64,000 nt of DNA from Angiostrongylus vasorum (GCA_018806985.1 JADANN010000251.1:1573501-1637500); one strand, 5' to 3'; numbered from the stretch's first letter, positions 31,856 through 44,635 are shown. Made by a program: numbers and translations. The notes: generated from the sequence alone by a model not told the origin.

Positions 31856-33479
31856 AACTGCTTCATCGCGACGTGCTGGTGTTGAAGTACGCGCCGTTCC
31901 TGTGGAGGGAAGGTATTTAAGTGGCACCCATTTCCTTCGTAGGGTGGTTTTCCTTTATCGCACCTGCAAAAAACATACTTTATAGGCAAAGGCGAAAACC
32001 ACCAATTTACTTGCTATCCCATCGACGTTTTTACATATTAACGATTTCCTCACCGTCCAGCTGTGGAACGAAGCAGAAAAAAAGATGATTGCGATGTTAA
32101 CCTTCAATCAGTTTAACAGAAAAACTTTTATTAATCACCTCCGTTTGTCGTAAGCAATGCCATTTCATAACTTCTCAATCTTTTTTTAGTAAGTAGGTTG
32201 AATCAGAATGCTCAGCTGATGACGATATTTTCCCAGGTGGAAAAAGTTTTTTTTCTTCTAAAGTTCTGAGAATGGTAACAGAGCGCAGAACGTTGCTAAA
32301 TCGTTGCCATAGCCATCCTTCTCTCTTATGGATTGAAAGGAGTGTTCACTTCGTTGTGTTAAGTGGTTTTACGACTGAATGTATATTTAGCGAAAACCAG
32401 AAATCCTATAAGACTGTCACTACTGCAAATGAGGGCTTTTTGTCCTGCCAAAAGAAGCATGTGGCAATTTGCCGACCTGGGAGAGATCGGATACTTGCAT
32501 TTTGGGGTAGCACGTAGAACGGGACCAAGGAAATGGGAATGCTTGCACAGTAGGGCACCTCTGATCACTGTGCAACATACATCATACAATGGCAGAGGTA
32601 CTCGGTGTTTTGACAAAAGTGATAAACTGCTTGTATCTTGGACAGCTGTGCCTTGCCTGGAAGACAAAGGAAAATAGAAAATTTGATGGGACCTGCCCGA
32701 GTCACGCAACGACCAGCGGAGCAACCGATGATACAGGTGAAGAAAAACGGAAAGTAATCAGTTGCGGGACAAAAGAGCTCATGCAGAAAACTACTGATTG
32801 ATTACAGTAAACGTTGTTTCCTAGACACTCGTATGAAATGACGATTTCCCAATCCTGCTACCTGTAACTCTATACAGCTGACATGCTGACATATTTATGA
32901 AGAGATATTGGTGATAGCAGATGATTCTACAGAGATGCTCTTGAATTTATGGTGGGTCTAAATTTGAGAAGTTCACGATTGTGAAATGGGTCCCCACTGT
33001 CCTTATACCGACAACACGTCGAAAATGTTGTAAGACATGTATGAATTCTGAATTGCGACATATTATGGTAGTTGCTTCCAATGCTAACATGCTTGCTTGC
33101 TGGGTCGCGCCTTACGAATGAATGGGACCGGATCGTCAATACCTACGTGGTGGGCTCCTGAATCGATTGATCGATTGCAGAGTCCATAAACTGATCTGCT
33201 ATTCAAACACATGGCTGTTAACACACATTGAACAAGGGTGGCTTATCTCTAATGGGCGACGGTTTTTCAACGACTAGAGAGTACAGTTGTTAACTTAAAA
33301 GGCTTTTTGAGGACATCACGATTGTTGGTTATTTCCATTATAGTGCATCGATGTGCATTAGAGATATTGTGGGTTTAAGTTAGTTCGGGCAATAATGTTC
33401 AAGAATACATCGTATAAAACCAGACAATGAGCGTGCACTTTCTGGACGCCCAGAACCTCCAAAACAGCCAGTAATTTTT
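31856..33479. other. Mostly unique; one SINE-1 fragment
   Basis: About 32455-32580 reads AATTTGCCGACCTGGGAG on the plus strand and ends near GCACCTCTGATCACTGTGC, a reverse SINE-1 fragment. The rest shows nothing I can name. Confidence 0.35.
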
Positions 33480-34870
33480 GGTGACTACACTCTCCGACTC
33501 TATATCACCTATATCAGCCGTTATCTCGTTGGTCGCCGGTTGATTCCACCAAACCTCAGTAAACCTTTCATTTCTACCTGTGTATCCCAGACTGTTCTCC
33601 TCTCTCTATGGGTTCTTTAGGCACCATTACTTTTTCCTCGGTTTTTCGTGAACAACTCTGACCATCGCATCGGTTGGCTTGCTTTTATGGGCTCGAGATT
33701 TCAAAGAATCCAATCGCTGACAGCTCCTCTCTAACGATTGTCGTTAATACGGATTGTCTGTCTAGCCCAGCTAATCTTCGATAGCTCCGAGTATAGAACG
33801 GCGCATTCGATTTTTTGGTCTTTGACGCAGGTCGAAACGTCGGATCTCTTCCCTTACCTGTGTGACAGAGGATACTCCAAGCGTCGACCTCTGACCATGC
33901 GTTTAATAACGATGAGTGGCCTTTCATCCTGCTTACGCCACGACCACGTTTCTAATGCACACGTTAAGGAAGTATCGTGGAGTGAGAAAGTAGGTACGTA
34001 GTCGGGCGTTCTTTGTTCCACTCACTGCGTCTTTGGTACTCTTGAAAGCTACCGAATCCTCTCGTTTTCTCCTGCTCAACTCTGGAGCTAAGTCGTTGTT
34101 CATGTTGATCTCTCCATCTAGATAGACGTAGCTGGAGTGTTCGGAGATATTTGTTCCGTTGAGCGTGAATGGGACGTACGAAATCAATCTATTTCTCACG
34201 AAAATCGTTTTTGTGACATTTAGTTGAAGGCTAATCTCTCCAAAAGCATTACCAAAGTCTACAAGCATTTGTTTCGCTTGACTAATGTTTGGTGTTATAT
34301 AAACGATGTCATCAGCAAAGTGAAGATGATCTATTTGGCCGCCATCGATTTTTTATTCCCATATTGTCCCAAACCGATGTTCGCATGGCGTTCTCGAGGG
34401 TGCTGGATAATTTTTGGAATGATGGTACTGCTTTGCTCAACTCCTCTTCTTAAGTCAATGTTAACACTGCTATGGAATGTTGATATTTTAGTTGCCCAAT
34501 TTTTTGCAAAGCTCACGAAAGATCTTTATATACTGAGTTGGGAAGCTGTGGGTGTTAAGAGTTTCTATGACTGCCTCTGCGTCAACTTATTCCAAGGCTT
34601 TCTTTAAATCGGTGAAAGTGAGGCGAAGCAGTCTCTGCACTTTGGTAATCCTTCAATCAGCTTGCTATGTAGTGGGTGCATTCCACCATATTGAATCTTT
34701 TCGGAACCCTGCTTTCTCACATAGCTGCCCTTCGTCCAGTGTTCTGTCAATTCTATTTAGGACGACTGGAGTTTCCTAAAAGTTTGTAGACGACAGACAG
34801 CAAGCAGATTGGGCGATAGTTGCGGATAACGTAGAGGTCATCATTCTCGGGCATTAACATAGTATTGCTG
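33480..34870 (-). mobile_element. RTE2 copy, RT and C-terminal part
   Basis: Minus strand, from right: YRPICLLSV-like residues near 34800, RT pieces (about 34400-34700), a region with the TLNGTNISEHSSYVYLDGEI and DLAPELSRRKRE segments (33933-34268), and a C-terminal part VERTMLG-like. The tail GGTGATATAG lies near 33505. Frames are broken. Confidence 0.8.
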
Positions 34871-35339
34871 GTCTTCTACTACTAAGTTGCAACCCCAGAT
34901 ATGATCGCCTCTCACTTGTTAGCTCATCATGCGATATCATAGAGGAAGTGCTAAGACCGGAGAATTGCTGGTTTAGCCCAATGTAGTTTCCTGGATTCCC
35001 AACTTCAGCTCAGTCGAAGCCTTTCCCAAGTCGCCACTACCCCAGGTTTTTTTGAAAATAAACACAAATTTTCCGATAACTAGAGGACATCATGGGTTGT
35101 AAAGTGAATGAATGTAGAGAAGGCTCTGCTGCATCGTTCTGTAACTATAAGTGATATTAATGGTGCTATTTAATTAGATTTACTGTGGTCTACCACACAA
35201 ACACATTACTGTCAGCATTTGGAAGTATTTTTCAACTTAAGGCTCTCTGTTTCAGCGTTTTTTTTCACCCGCACATCTTTACGGTAAATACCGTTTGCTG
35301 CTGCAATTTTAGTAGAAATGGCTGTAGGCAAATTAAATA
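34871..35339. other. No recognised feature
   Basis: Unique sequence. Confidence 0.35.
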
Positions 35340-35612
35340 AAAAGGATGAAGCCGTCGGTATTGACTAATCCCTTAGGGATGCGCCATGCAATCGACTTCA
35401 TGAAGCATCGTTTGGAGGTGATCGAATGCACGTCTGCTCTTTATAATGACTCGCGCTGGCCTACCGATGTATCGAACCAGTGCCGCTACCCTCCCAGACA
35501 AGTGCTGCCAATTTGCCGATCTGGAGGGATGAAAGGCTTGGTGGGCCAGGAGAGCGGGAATCGATCCCATGTGTATTGCAGGGCGTCTGCTACCGCTGCG
35601 CCATATGCGTCC
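35340..35612 (-). mobile_element. SINE-1 copy, near full length
   Basis: Minus strand: A box TGGCGCAGCGGTAGCAG, B box GGGATCGATTCCC, full body and 3' end. Well preserved. Confidence 0.85.
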
Positions 35613-35747
35613 ACATAGTAGTCGAATGACAACCAAAGCTCTGATCATTGAACTCGTTGCCAGGACGTTTTTCTGCACATTTCTAAGTGCAGAATAGAGA
35701 TTTCCTCTGCGAACGCCAAACGCAAGACCTGTGTTCTATAAGCTGTT

Positions 35748-36030
35748 AAAAAAGGATAAAACTATCGACGTTGATCCATCATCCATTCCTAAAGGATACC
35801 TCATGCATTCGACTTCACTAAGCATCGCTGGAGGTGATTGAATCCATTTCTGGCTTTTACAATGACTCGCGGTGGCTTACAGATGTACCGAACGAGTGCT
35901 GCTATCCTCGCAGACAAGTCTGGTAATAATTTACCGACGCCGGAGGGATGGAAGACTCGGTGAGCTTGGGGCGCGCGGATCGATACCATGTGCATTGCAA
36001 AACGCCTCCGACCACTGCGCTACATGCGTC
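35748..36030 (-). mobile_element. SINE-1 copy, near full length
   Basis: Same orientation as the copy 136 bp away. A box TAGCGCAGTGGTCGG, B box GTATCGATCC. The pair are not a simple tandem duplication, since their internal changes differ. Confidence 0.8.
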
Positions 36031-36904
36031 CCATAATCTATTAAATAAAAAAAATTTGCATGAAAATGGTCCTACGTATTTAAATAAACTAACGAGAAGA
36101 ATGAAACTTGTGCGTATCGTACCGGTCACTCTCGTAAACCCATCATAACACATAGAGCTGATAATCGTCGCAATGGTGCTAATTTATCACAAAACATTAT
36201 CAGTTTATCCAGAACTGTTCGAATTGTTTTACAAAGAATACAGCGAACTCTTCCACAGTGTGGATTTCAATGCCGTTAAGATGATGATAGTTGCTCTACA
36301 CATTGAAGTCGATCCTCACACAAACTCAAACTGCTGCACCACTCCTTCACTCGTTGCACGAGTGTGAGAAAATGGATGGCGAACCTTTTTAGGCACAGCA
36401 TGAGACGTTTCTTGAGGAAAGGATGCGAAATAAGTTTGTTGGGCTTGCTAAAGAGAAGAAAAAATATTGTGGAAATCGGCTTGACAGCCTGTGCTGATGA
36501 TTTCTACGAAGGTTCGTGAGAAGACACGGTTTAAGACTTCACATTTCCGTAACCTTGTGCATGGTCATCATCCTGATCACCTGCATAATCTTAACCGCAC
36601 GCGTTTATCACAGTGACTAAAGGTACATTGCCATCCACACAGTTTTATGATTGACTAAACCCTGTACTCGTCGGTTAGTAAGCTCACCACCACTCAAAAA
36701 ATATGCAAATCGCTACAGATTTGTTCCGAGGAACAAAAACTAAGGTAGTAGATGAGTGAGTCCCCGTAACAATTTTCTGGTCCCAGTTGGACGGAAGACT
36801 TTCTTGGCACAGAGCATGTGATGGAACCAGCGACTATATAATATTGTAGGTTACCACCAGGACGAAACGAGCAGCTTGGAGGGCTTTCCAAGAGCATCGA
36901 GGAT
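36031..36904. other. No recognised feature
   Basis: A plus-strand frame at 36173-36367 (YHKTLSVYPELFELFYKEYS) has protein-like composition but no clear splice sites; not called as a gene. Confidence 0.3.
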
Positions 36905-37460
36905 GTAGTGAAAAAATAAAGAACACCCTACTTCGTGCCCACGTTTTCGACTCAACAGTACTTCCTGCCTTAACCTATGCGCAGAAACCTGGTCGCCGCG
37001 TAAACAGGATGAAAAAATCACTCAACGTTGTTGAACGCACAGTCGAAAGCACGATGCTAGGAGTATCCCGTTTCACACAAGTAAGGGATGTGATCCGAAG
37101 CTCCGGCCTGCGTAAACGATCAAAAATCAAAGATGCCGTTCTGTACTCCAAACAGTCGAAGACAAGGTGAGCAGAACATGTAATGCACATGAGCGACAAC
37201 CGGTGGACGAGGGCCGTTAGTGACTGAATTCCTCGGGATTTTAAACGCACTGCAGGAAGGCCACCGACCCAATGGTCAGAGTTCTTCACGAAAAGCCTAG
37301 AAGAAAGATATAGTGCTCAACGAGTGCCCTAGAGCGATCAGAACCCACCGGGCTACTCTCGTAAGGGACAGGGAAAAGTGAAAGATTTACTTGTGCCTGC
37401 TCGAGTCGCTCGATGACCAACGGGACTAGAGGTGATACAGGTGATACCACCAACCATTGC
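36905..37460 (+). mobile_element. RTE2 3' fragment
   Basis: C-terminal coding remnant (VERTVESTMLGVSRFTQVRD, RKRSKIKDAV, DNRWTRAVSD) and the intact tail GGTGATACAGGTGATACC. 5'-truncated, as usual for target-primed insertion. Confidence 0.85.
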
Positions 37461-40184
37461 ACGCAAACGCCCTGAAATTTATATTCACTGGCTATTAAGG
37501 ACAGATTTCAAAACTTCCGCGAATTTTTTTAAATTTGCTTTGAACTACGCTTTTTCGAGACGGTCGTGCTGACATTCTTGAAATCTTTACATTAAATTCA
37601 ATGAATGAGCTTCCAAACGGATCTGTTGAGTTTACTTCGAATAACAAATTGAATAGATTTCAGGCCAAATGATTGTAGAAAGCTTTTTCTGTAGATATAA
37701 ACCAGACTAGAAAATTGAATTCCTGATGAAGATTCAGGAAAGAAGATGTGAAGTGTAGGTGTAAATCGAAAGAAAAAAGCAAATGTGTTTCGGCGATGAC
37801 ATATCGAGCCGGTCTGGAAGGAGAGAATCACCTACGTTCCTTTCGTTGTTAACTTGTTTTTGAGTGATGCATAGTAGATTTATAATAGACGGAATTAAAT
37901 CTTCTATTTTCCTTGTTGATTATGGAATTGTGTTTTTCAAGGTGGATTCATCCGCGGAAGGTTCTCAGCAGCTAAAATGGTGTTCAAGATTTCCATTGAC
38001 AGTCCATTAACAATAAATCAAAGGAAGAAATCAGTGCTGACCTGTCTTATAGTCTAGTCCTAAGGTGACATTTCTGCCTCTGGTCAATGCTAGCAGTTTT
38101 GTAGTTCATCACCAAGGACTGCCTTAGCGAGTTGTACATCTAAGCAATGTTTGCTGCCTTGAGACTCAGTTGTCCTAGGACAGCATAATAATAATAACCC
38201 ATGTAAAGAGATGGGTACCGTAGATTCAAATGCATGGGACATTTAATTATGTTTGAACTGAGCAGTATCTTCAGTTGTCACTCATTTAAACCAGTATTTT
38301 TTTAATGCAGTACTCATACTCTTACCAGACATTTACTTGGCTTATATGATCAATCAGGCGCAGAGAGGCGGCTAACATGGAGCAGAATGATGGACAAGGT
38401 GAAGGCATCAAAATTTATCTGACTATTTCTAACTATTTGTTCTAACAAAGCCTTTTTTTTCTTTTAACTGGCCATTTTTTTGATTTCAGCAGCGATTGTA
38501 AGTGTGGTGTTGTTAAATCGGATGGAAGGTGATCACATGAAAATTGAGTACAATATAAATTTGGAATATAAAGAGCCACCATTTCATCTCGTAATCGCGT
38601 TAATCGGAAAACAACTCGGAATCTGTTCTGGATAAAACAATCCATAAGGTTCATCTCTGTAGAACAACACCAGGCGCAATTTAGTTTTTATCGATACTGA
38701 GTAGGACCACTTTGTAAAAATGGTTATATTCGAACCACACGTGGTGGAAGCGTGTTCAAAATCCTCAATGTACAACCCTTAACGTGTTAATATTACCAAT
38801 TATAGCGTGAACTCACGTCTTGTACGCAAATACGACCCAACTGCAGGATTTCCGTGCCTCGTATTCACTGGACTTCACTGGACGTCTATGGTGATTTGCG
38901 ATGCTAACCTGTTTAAGAATTTCTTATTAGAGACTTCGTCTTGTGTTGTTCACGTATTTGTTCACCGTTTTCACTTTTCTTAGAATTGTCAGAGATTTCT
39001 GCATACTTTATATGGAACAGCTGCAAACTATGTGTTGATCATTTCTGATTTTTTCTTTTTTTTTCCGTTCGATATACTTTTGTGTACTGTATTACTTCAT
39101 GAAAAGTTTTATATTCAAGAGGAGCTTGAAGAACTTCCGTACTTAGCAATCAATTGAATTAGGTGTGATTCTCAGGCCTTCCTTATGAGAGAAAGTGTGA
39201 GATATCCCTAGCTATTGACGGCATTCATGTAGTAATTGCAACGCTGTTCTCGTTGGGAGGATTCCTGTTCTAGCGCTTTCCATAGGAAAACGACTTCTTT
39301 ACCTGATGTTCAACACACCTCTTGTAAAGCAGAGTTTCACAGTTCTCACCTGTCAACGGCTGTCGATGCTCCGGATACTACCCTTCGCATCCTTCTAACA
39401 TTTAGCAGTATGAAGAGTTTTAATGTAAGATCTCGTTTTGTTAGTACGTGCCCCTCAGGTCATAACGCCAAAAGGCTTTCCCACTAATATTGTGCTCTTT
39501 GCAGATTTGTTCATGTTCTCTGCAATAGTTCATCTTTGCTGTTCCACGTATCGAACTCAGTTTAGAGCGCGGTTAACTGCCAAAAAATGATTTTCCAAGA
39601 TGAAGAAGATCTCTACGTCATAATTTGGAACCCCCACTCTGGATTGAACACATTTTAAGTTTTACCACTGCACTGATAAAGGACTGTGTTTTAAGATGGC
39701 ACATTTCCCTCATCCGCAAAGGTCGACGATCACGCTTTCTGAAAATCACCGTATCTTAAGGAAAGGCATCACTTGGAAAGCAAATCTTGCCTTACAAATC
39801 ACAAAGCAGTAATTAAGATCTCGCTATGTTCGTAAAGAGACCGTTTTAGTAGTGCTAATATTTTTGAAATAGTGTTCTGTCAGCTTGATTTCTGACGCCA
39901 GCTAATGCTTTGACTAACAGCTTAGGTTCGAAGTGAGCTGATTTCCACTCATACGACGTGAAAGCGTCGGCCACTTTCGCTATAAACCAATATATCATAC
40001 TTCTGGCTAAACTTATTACTTGCACTAAAAAGTGCTAAGGTCTACAAATCTCTGCCTACTGGAAATGGCCGTTATATTTGCGATTATTAGGATCTTTTTT
40101 TCTGCTACCCACAAAAGGTATTTTGTGCACTTTCTTTTGTGAGGCCCTTGTTTCGATAATAAAAGTGATTGGGCAAAAGGGGGT
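37461..40184. other. No recognised feature (2.7 kb)
   Basis: The longest stretch without a named repeat. Short frames at 38.4-38.8 kb (minus) and 39.2-39.5 kb (plus) lack splice support. Could be intergenic or part of a long intron. Confidence 0.35.
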
Positions 40185-41345
40185 TCATCGAACAAGATGA
40201 TTTGCGGAAATGTCTGCAGAGAAGACCATACGTTCTTCAAGGTCATCATGAGAAGTTTTAACGTTAAGATTAGACTGCTGATGGCAAAAGATCGATAGAA
40301 CTAGTTGAGAGACAGGCGAAAGGAAGGACCCCGCATGGTGTGGTGGTGAACGCGTTACTCCCTGGAAAGGACAATAGCGCGTTCGTTCCCCACCATAGGC
40401 ACCTGCGGTCCAGAGTTTTGCAAATATCTCAGCTTCGTTGGAGTTAAGATTAGACCCAGGCGAACGTCACATTTGGACCTACGGATTGTAGTAGAACGGG
40501 CAGAGGAGAGGCTTTCTGAGCTTATTATAACGACCAAGCCCATTCATGCTAACCCACAATTCCTGAAGCCCCACTCTTGACGCTGGTCGTTGGAGTCTTC
40601 TAGTGGAGAGCGCCTTAATGAAATAAGCCGAATCATAGTAATGGAAGGTTTTGCTTAACCGATGTCGCTGTTTTTCCAAAACTATACAGGTGATCAGACC
40701 ATCGCCTCCTTCATGCAAAACTTCATTTCTCACAGAAAGAAGACGCCTCTAAATTCAAAAAACGTATTTCCAGGACCACCATTTACTGGAGCTTATTCAT
40801 TTCATTAGTCAGCTTTCGGAAGATGCCATTCTTGCTAATATCGACAAGGAATACGATGGGTTTATTCAACATCTGCACATTCGCGCTGTGATGTCTGAGA
40901 GCTCGAAAGTCACCAAGAGACGTATGTCTCCGGAAATGTGCAACCGTCAGCTCACGTTTGAATCTGCAAAACAATGCGCACTGGGGATAAAAGGAGATTT
41001 TGAGAGGAAAAAGAGAGCAGTTATGGTCGGAACTTCAAAGGCTCGAAAGCATTTGCGAAGCCCACCGAAACTTCCGCAATGAAAGAACCAAGAATTGCAC
41101 TCCTAAGCCAACACGGAACAATTGCATCTTCCAGAAAGGCAATGGAGAAAATCATTCACGAATACTACTCAGATCTCTTCAATAGCTACGTCTACTTTCC
41201 CTCATATGAAATAAAGAAGGATGGAAATGTTGTACCACGGGTTCTCCCTTCCGAAATCCGACATGCCATTTCGTCGGTGAAAAGTCGAACAGGACTAGGT
41301 CCGGATAGCATAAGATTAGAACACCTGTCGTACTGTCCTATCTTT
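40185..41345 (+). mobile_element. RTE2 copy: endonuclease to start of RT
   Basis: Begins with EDHTFFKVIMRSFNVKIRP (endonuclease block), interrupted by a SINE-2, resumes with RRTSHLDLRIVVERAEERLS, then the linker (TKRRMSPEMCNRQLTFE), and ends in PSEIRHAISSVKSRTGLGPD, just before RT proper. The frame shifts several times. Confidence 0.82.
40276..40442 (+). mobile_element. SINE-2 inserted in RTE2, with 13-bp target duplication
   Basis: SINE-2 head with A box ATGGTGTGGTGGTGAACG and B box GCGTTCGTTCCCC, ending near CTCAGCTTCGTTGGA. GTTAAGATTAGAC flanks it at 40263-40275 and 40443-40455. Removing it restores the RTE2 endonuclease frame. Confidence 0.85.
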
Positions 41346-42576
41346 GATATTACTACTTGTGCGTCGAAATCGCCTCACTTGCCTCATCTCGAAAGCAATC
41401 AAAATTGAAGCGAAACGGCATAGCGATAAAGACAGCGAACAATTAGCAAGCCAGGTAATTAGCCGAACAGGATCTCTGATAATATCGAACAATCAACCCC
41501 TCGTTTTGGTAAGTTTCAGAGTTTTTTTTTATTGCTGAGCAAGGAAGGAGCTTTTCTCGTTGTTCGTCTACATTTCTTCCTTGAGCCTCCACGAGTAAAG
41601 CTGTCAGAGGCTATGGACCTTCTAAATTTGAAACTTCATCCTGCAAACATGATTGAAATCCACTGCATAAGGTATTGAAACATTTACCTATTTAAACAGT
41701 GTCCACTTCGATAAAACTCAAGTGCGACAGAATTTGGTGTATCGAAGCTCTAACAGTTCGACGATAGCGCTCAATGTGTTGTTGAAGGATATATCGCTGA
41801 TAATGGTTCTTTTTCGTGAGTAACGTTGGATACTGGTCGAGACGGTTCTCATTGGAATCCCTTTGAATACCGAGCTTTTCGTTTCACCTTAGTACCTTCG
41901 TCGCAGTCAGGAGCTAGTTTTTCGTTTATTGTAGGAATAGAATTGAACCCAGACAAGTCTGGTGTCAAGTTTCCAGTCCTGGTGAGATGAAGGTCTTTGA
42001 TGGATAGGAAGGCTCGAATCATGAAATTGCTCGTTTTGAACAACATGACTACCACTACGCCACCCAAGCTTTTGATATTTTAGTTATTCTAAATATTTCG
42101 CACTAAAAACGTCTTTTAGAAGCACGCCATCTTCCGCAAATAACATTGTTTTTTACAAATGTTCAAAATCTCAGAGGTTTTGTTCTATGCCGTTTTTTCG
42201 CGGAAACATACACCTAATCTTTTAACCAAGTTCATGTCACCTGTACTTCCACCGTATTCCTGAAATCAGAAGGAAAAATTTGCGCAACTCGGAAAGCGTA
42301 GACTTCTTAGTGTACAAATCCTTAATATCATTATTGACTGAAAAAATGATTTTGTAAGGAGATTTTTACTGGTAGCAATAAATATACTTCGGAAGATTCG
42401 CACGCGTTCAGATTAACGTTTAAAAGCAGTAGTTATTTGCTTATCATAAGTCTGCCAGAAACTGTCTGATTCCCCCCCTGAAATCTTTCCAACCTTTCCA
42501 GTGAACTAATTCTTCTCACATTTTGAAAATTTTCCCGATATACGTACGTGCTCTTTTCAAAGGAAGCTTATTATTT
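41346..42576. other. Mostly unique; reverse SINE head at 41935-42066
   Basis: At 41935-42066 the minus strand carries GGGTGGCGTAGTGGTAGTC (A box) and GATTCGAGCC (B box), a SINE-1 or SINE-3 5' part. Nothing else recognised. Confidence 0.45.
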
Positions 42577-42651
42577 ATGGTCGGTAACAGTTAGTGTCCA
42601 GGATCATCGACTTTCTATTAACCTCGGCATTGAATTATAAATGGTCGGTAA
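42577..42651 (-). mobile_element. 53-bp PLE fragment with 11-bp duplication
   Basis: CGACTTTCTATTAACCTCGG is PLE 5' sequence in reverse. ATGGTCGGTAA flanks it at 42577-42587 and 42641-42651. Confidence 0.65.
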
Positions 42652-42813
42652 TATTGTCTGTCCAACGGTGAGAGAGAGAGAGAGTTGAATTAGATTCGGC
42701 TTCACGGGCCGCTGGTGTTCTAGTAATTAATTCGTTGATCGTTATAGAGCTATTATTGTGCCTTATTACAGCTCGTGTTAGTTCATTATAAAAGAAGAAC
42801 TGTGAGTACTCAC

Positions 42814-43121
42814 TTTTTTAAGCCACGTGCCCTCCTTTCTTAGAAACTTATCAAGGGGGTCCCACTTCAGCAATTTGACCTTCATCCAAAGCGGTAATGC
42901 GATCATAATTTCTTACCCTTTAACCCTAAAGTCCATTCGAACCTCAGTCCTTTAAACGGTTTTTGGCACTGGTGACCATTAAAAGTTGCTGACAGCTACC
43001 TGTGGACGACTGTTGTGCTGGTGAGACCTTCCGAAACAAGATCAATCACATATTTGACCCCTTCCTCATGAATATCGTCAAAGGCTGAGGTAGCTTCATC
43101 TAATAGCACTGTTGTTGGTTT
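42814..43121 (-). pseudogene. ABC transporter nucleotide-binding domain fragment
   Basis: Minus strand from 43121: PTTVLLDEATSAFDDIHEEG holds the Walker B aspartate-glutamate pair and the D loop, then VKYVIDLVSEGLTSTTVVHR leads to an H-loop histidine that is several residues too early for the family. After a possible 80-nt intron, NYDRITALDEGQIAEVGPP continues as the domain's C-terminus; there an extra C in a C5 run shifts the frame to DKFLRKEGTWLKK, followed by a donor-like GTGAGT. Walker A and the signature motif are not nearby. The two defects favour a pseudogene, most like an ABCC-type C-terminal domain; recent sequencing error cannot be excluded. Confidence 0.65.
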
Positions 43122-43909
43122 TTATAAATTTAACAAAAAAAAACAAGAGACCTTCCTTATAGGATTGCCTACCACATTCCGCGAAACTACAACTGTAATG
43201 TAATCTGGATTTCAAAGTCTCTTTCACACCAAGTTCTGGACGAACTCCTACGGTTGCAACAAGAATCGTGCTCATTCTCAGCAACAATGAGACTAGTTAA
43301 TATGCGTTTGAATTCCCTGCCGTTCCCTGATGCAGGCGCACGCGGTAGCGGTTCCTATCACGCTCGACTACCGTACTTCCTGATTAGGTCAACTGATTGC
43401 GGGCAATTTTTCGTCCGCAGCAGACTTTTTTTTCGTTTTTTTCGTCCTTCGAACTTCGTTTTTTTGGCAACAAAAAATCTTTTTCTTAAGATTTATAGAA
43501 GAGGCTTTGCTCTATTGTTTTATTGCGTGAATAATACGTATGTTTTTTCCCTTGCGTTTCCATAGTTCCCATTATGCAAACACATTTTTTGTTTGCATTT
43601 GGAAGTATTTTTCATCCCTATGTTGAGTCCATTTCGGTGTTTGTTATATCCACGAATTCCATGCAATGGCTGTCATCACTAAAATGGAATAACAGTTTGT
43701 TTTTTAATGAAATTCCCGGTCAATAAACCTTTTCTAATGCAACTTTTACGAATCATCAATTGTAGAGAGGGGCTTTTCTTGTCTCACCGTCACTGTGTTG
43801 ATCTGCTTTCGATTAGCTGTCGAATGAGTATACATAAACTAGGGAAAAAATTCTTGAATCCACTAAACTCAATATGAACTCTATGGTGTCTATACGAAAC
43901 GTTATACTT
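43122..43909. other. No recognised feature
   Basis: Unique sequence; I searched it for Walker A and LSGGQ exons of the ABC fragment and saw none. Confidence 0.35.
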
Positions 43910-44230
43910 GAATACTTGGATACTTGGATGGCCCGTCCTCACTGATTGTGCAGGCCCCCAGCACAATCTCCATCTTGACGGAGTTTTGCTGGCTTAGCCA
44001 TTGTGGTTCCCTGGAGACCCGAGATCGGCCAGACCAAAGCTTGTCACAGATTGCCAAGGACACCACCACAGGCAGTCGCCGCCCTTGTGGATCATAGTGA
44101 GATATGCCATCATGCGACTATTTGATACCAAAACGGTGAGGATCCTGGTATTGGTTTGCTCTTAGCTGGGTACCAAACTCCTTCTCACAATGAGGTGCTA
44201 AACCGTTAGGTGGACGGAGCTTTGTAGTGT
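43910..44230 (-). mobile_element. RTE-tailed short element, internally deleted
   Basis: Tail ACTTGAATACTTGGATACTT at left shows three tail units; body is shortened, and part of the 5' half (after GCTCTTAGCTGGG) is missing. Confidence 0.75.
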
Positions 44231-44499
44231 TAGGAAACCGCGGCCATCTAAGATCCAGTAGTTAGGTAGATCTTATCGAATCTCGAGCAATAGAAACTCT
44301 GTTCTAGGTCTTCTGACAGCTTCTGACGTCAACAGAATGTATATTGTCATTTGAACTGAAGACACGCATCATGAAAGGTTTCGAGGAACCTGCAGAGAAG
44401 CGGAAGACCTGTCACCGACTGTGATTTGCATTCGTTCCTGTAGCGAACTAATACACTGCTCAGCCACTTTCCAAACGGCGTTGTTTATTTCCTTTGTAA

Positions 44500-44512
44500 A
44501 TCAATCAGTATA
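44500..44512. repeat. Target-site duplication of PLE-E, left copy
   Basis: ATCAATCAGTATA, repeated exactly at 46046-46058. Confidence 0.8.
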
Positions 44513-44599
44513 AATGCGTCGTTTTCTTGTTCAGCAATCGCGAGGTTGTTAAACAGCATACATTTACTTCCATAGAAAAACACAATACAATACAACAGT

Positions 44600-44635
44600 A
44601 GCTGACGTTTCGGCAGTATCGCCTTCTTCAGAGCC
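44600..44635 (-). ncRNA. Hammerhead-like motif, PLE-E
   Basis: Same sequence as the PLE-C copy over the whole block, on the minus strand. Confidence 0.6.

Noticed and set aside
33830..33842. GAAACGTC as another hammerhead core
   Set aside because: It lies inside RTE2 coding sequence with no CTGANGA core or pairing flanks nearby.
35340..36030. Two neighbouring SINE-1 copies as a tandem duplication
   Set aside because: The copies differ in independent changes and their intervening DNA is unique, so two insertions are simpler.
36173..36367. Plus-strand 64-codon frame as a gene
   Set aside because: Protein-like composition but no supporting splice sites, domain or poly(A) signal.
40025..40249. 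Minus-strand frame with an ILFDEP segment, suggesting an ABC Walker B
   Set aside because: Part of it is antisense to RTE2 endonuclease sequence, and the context of a D loop is missing.
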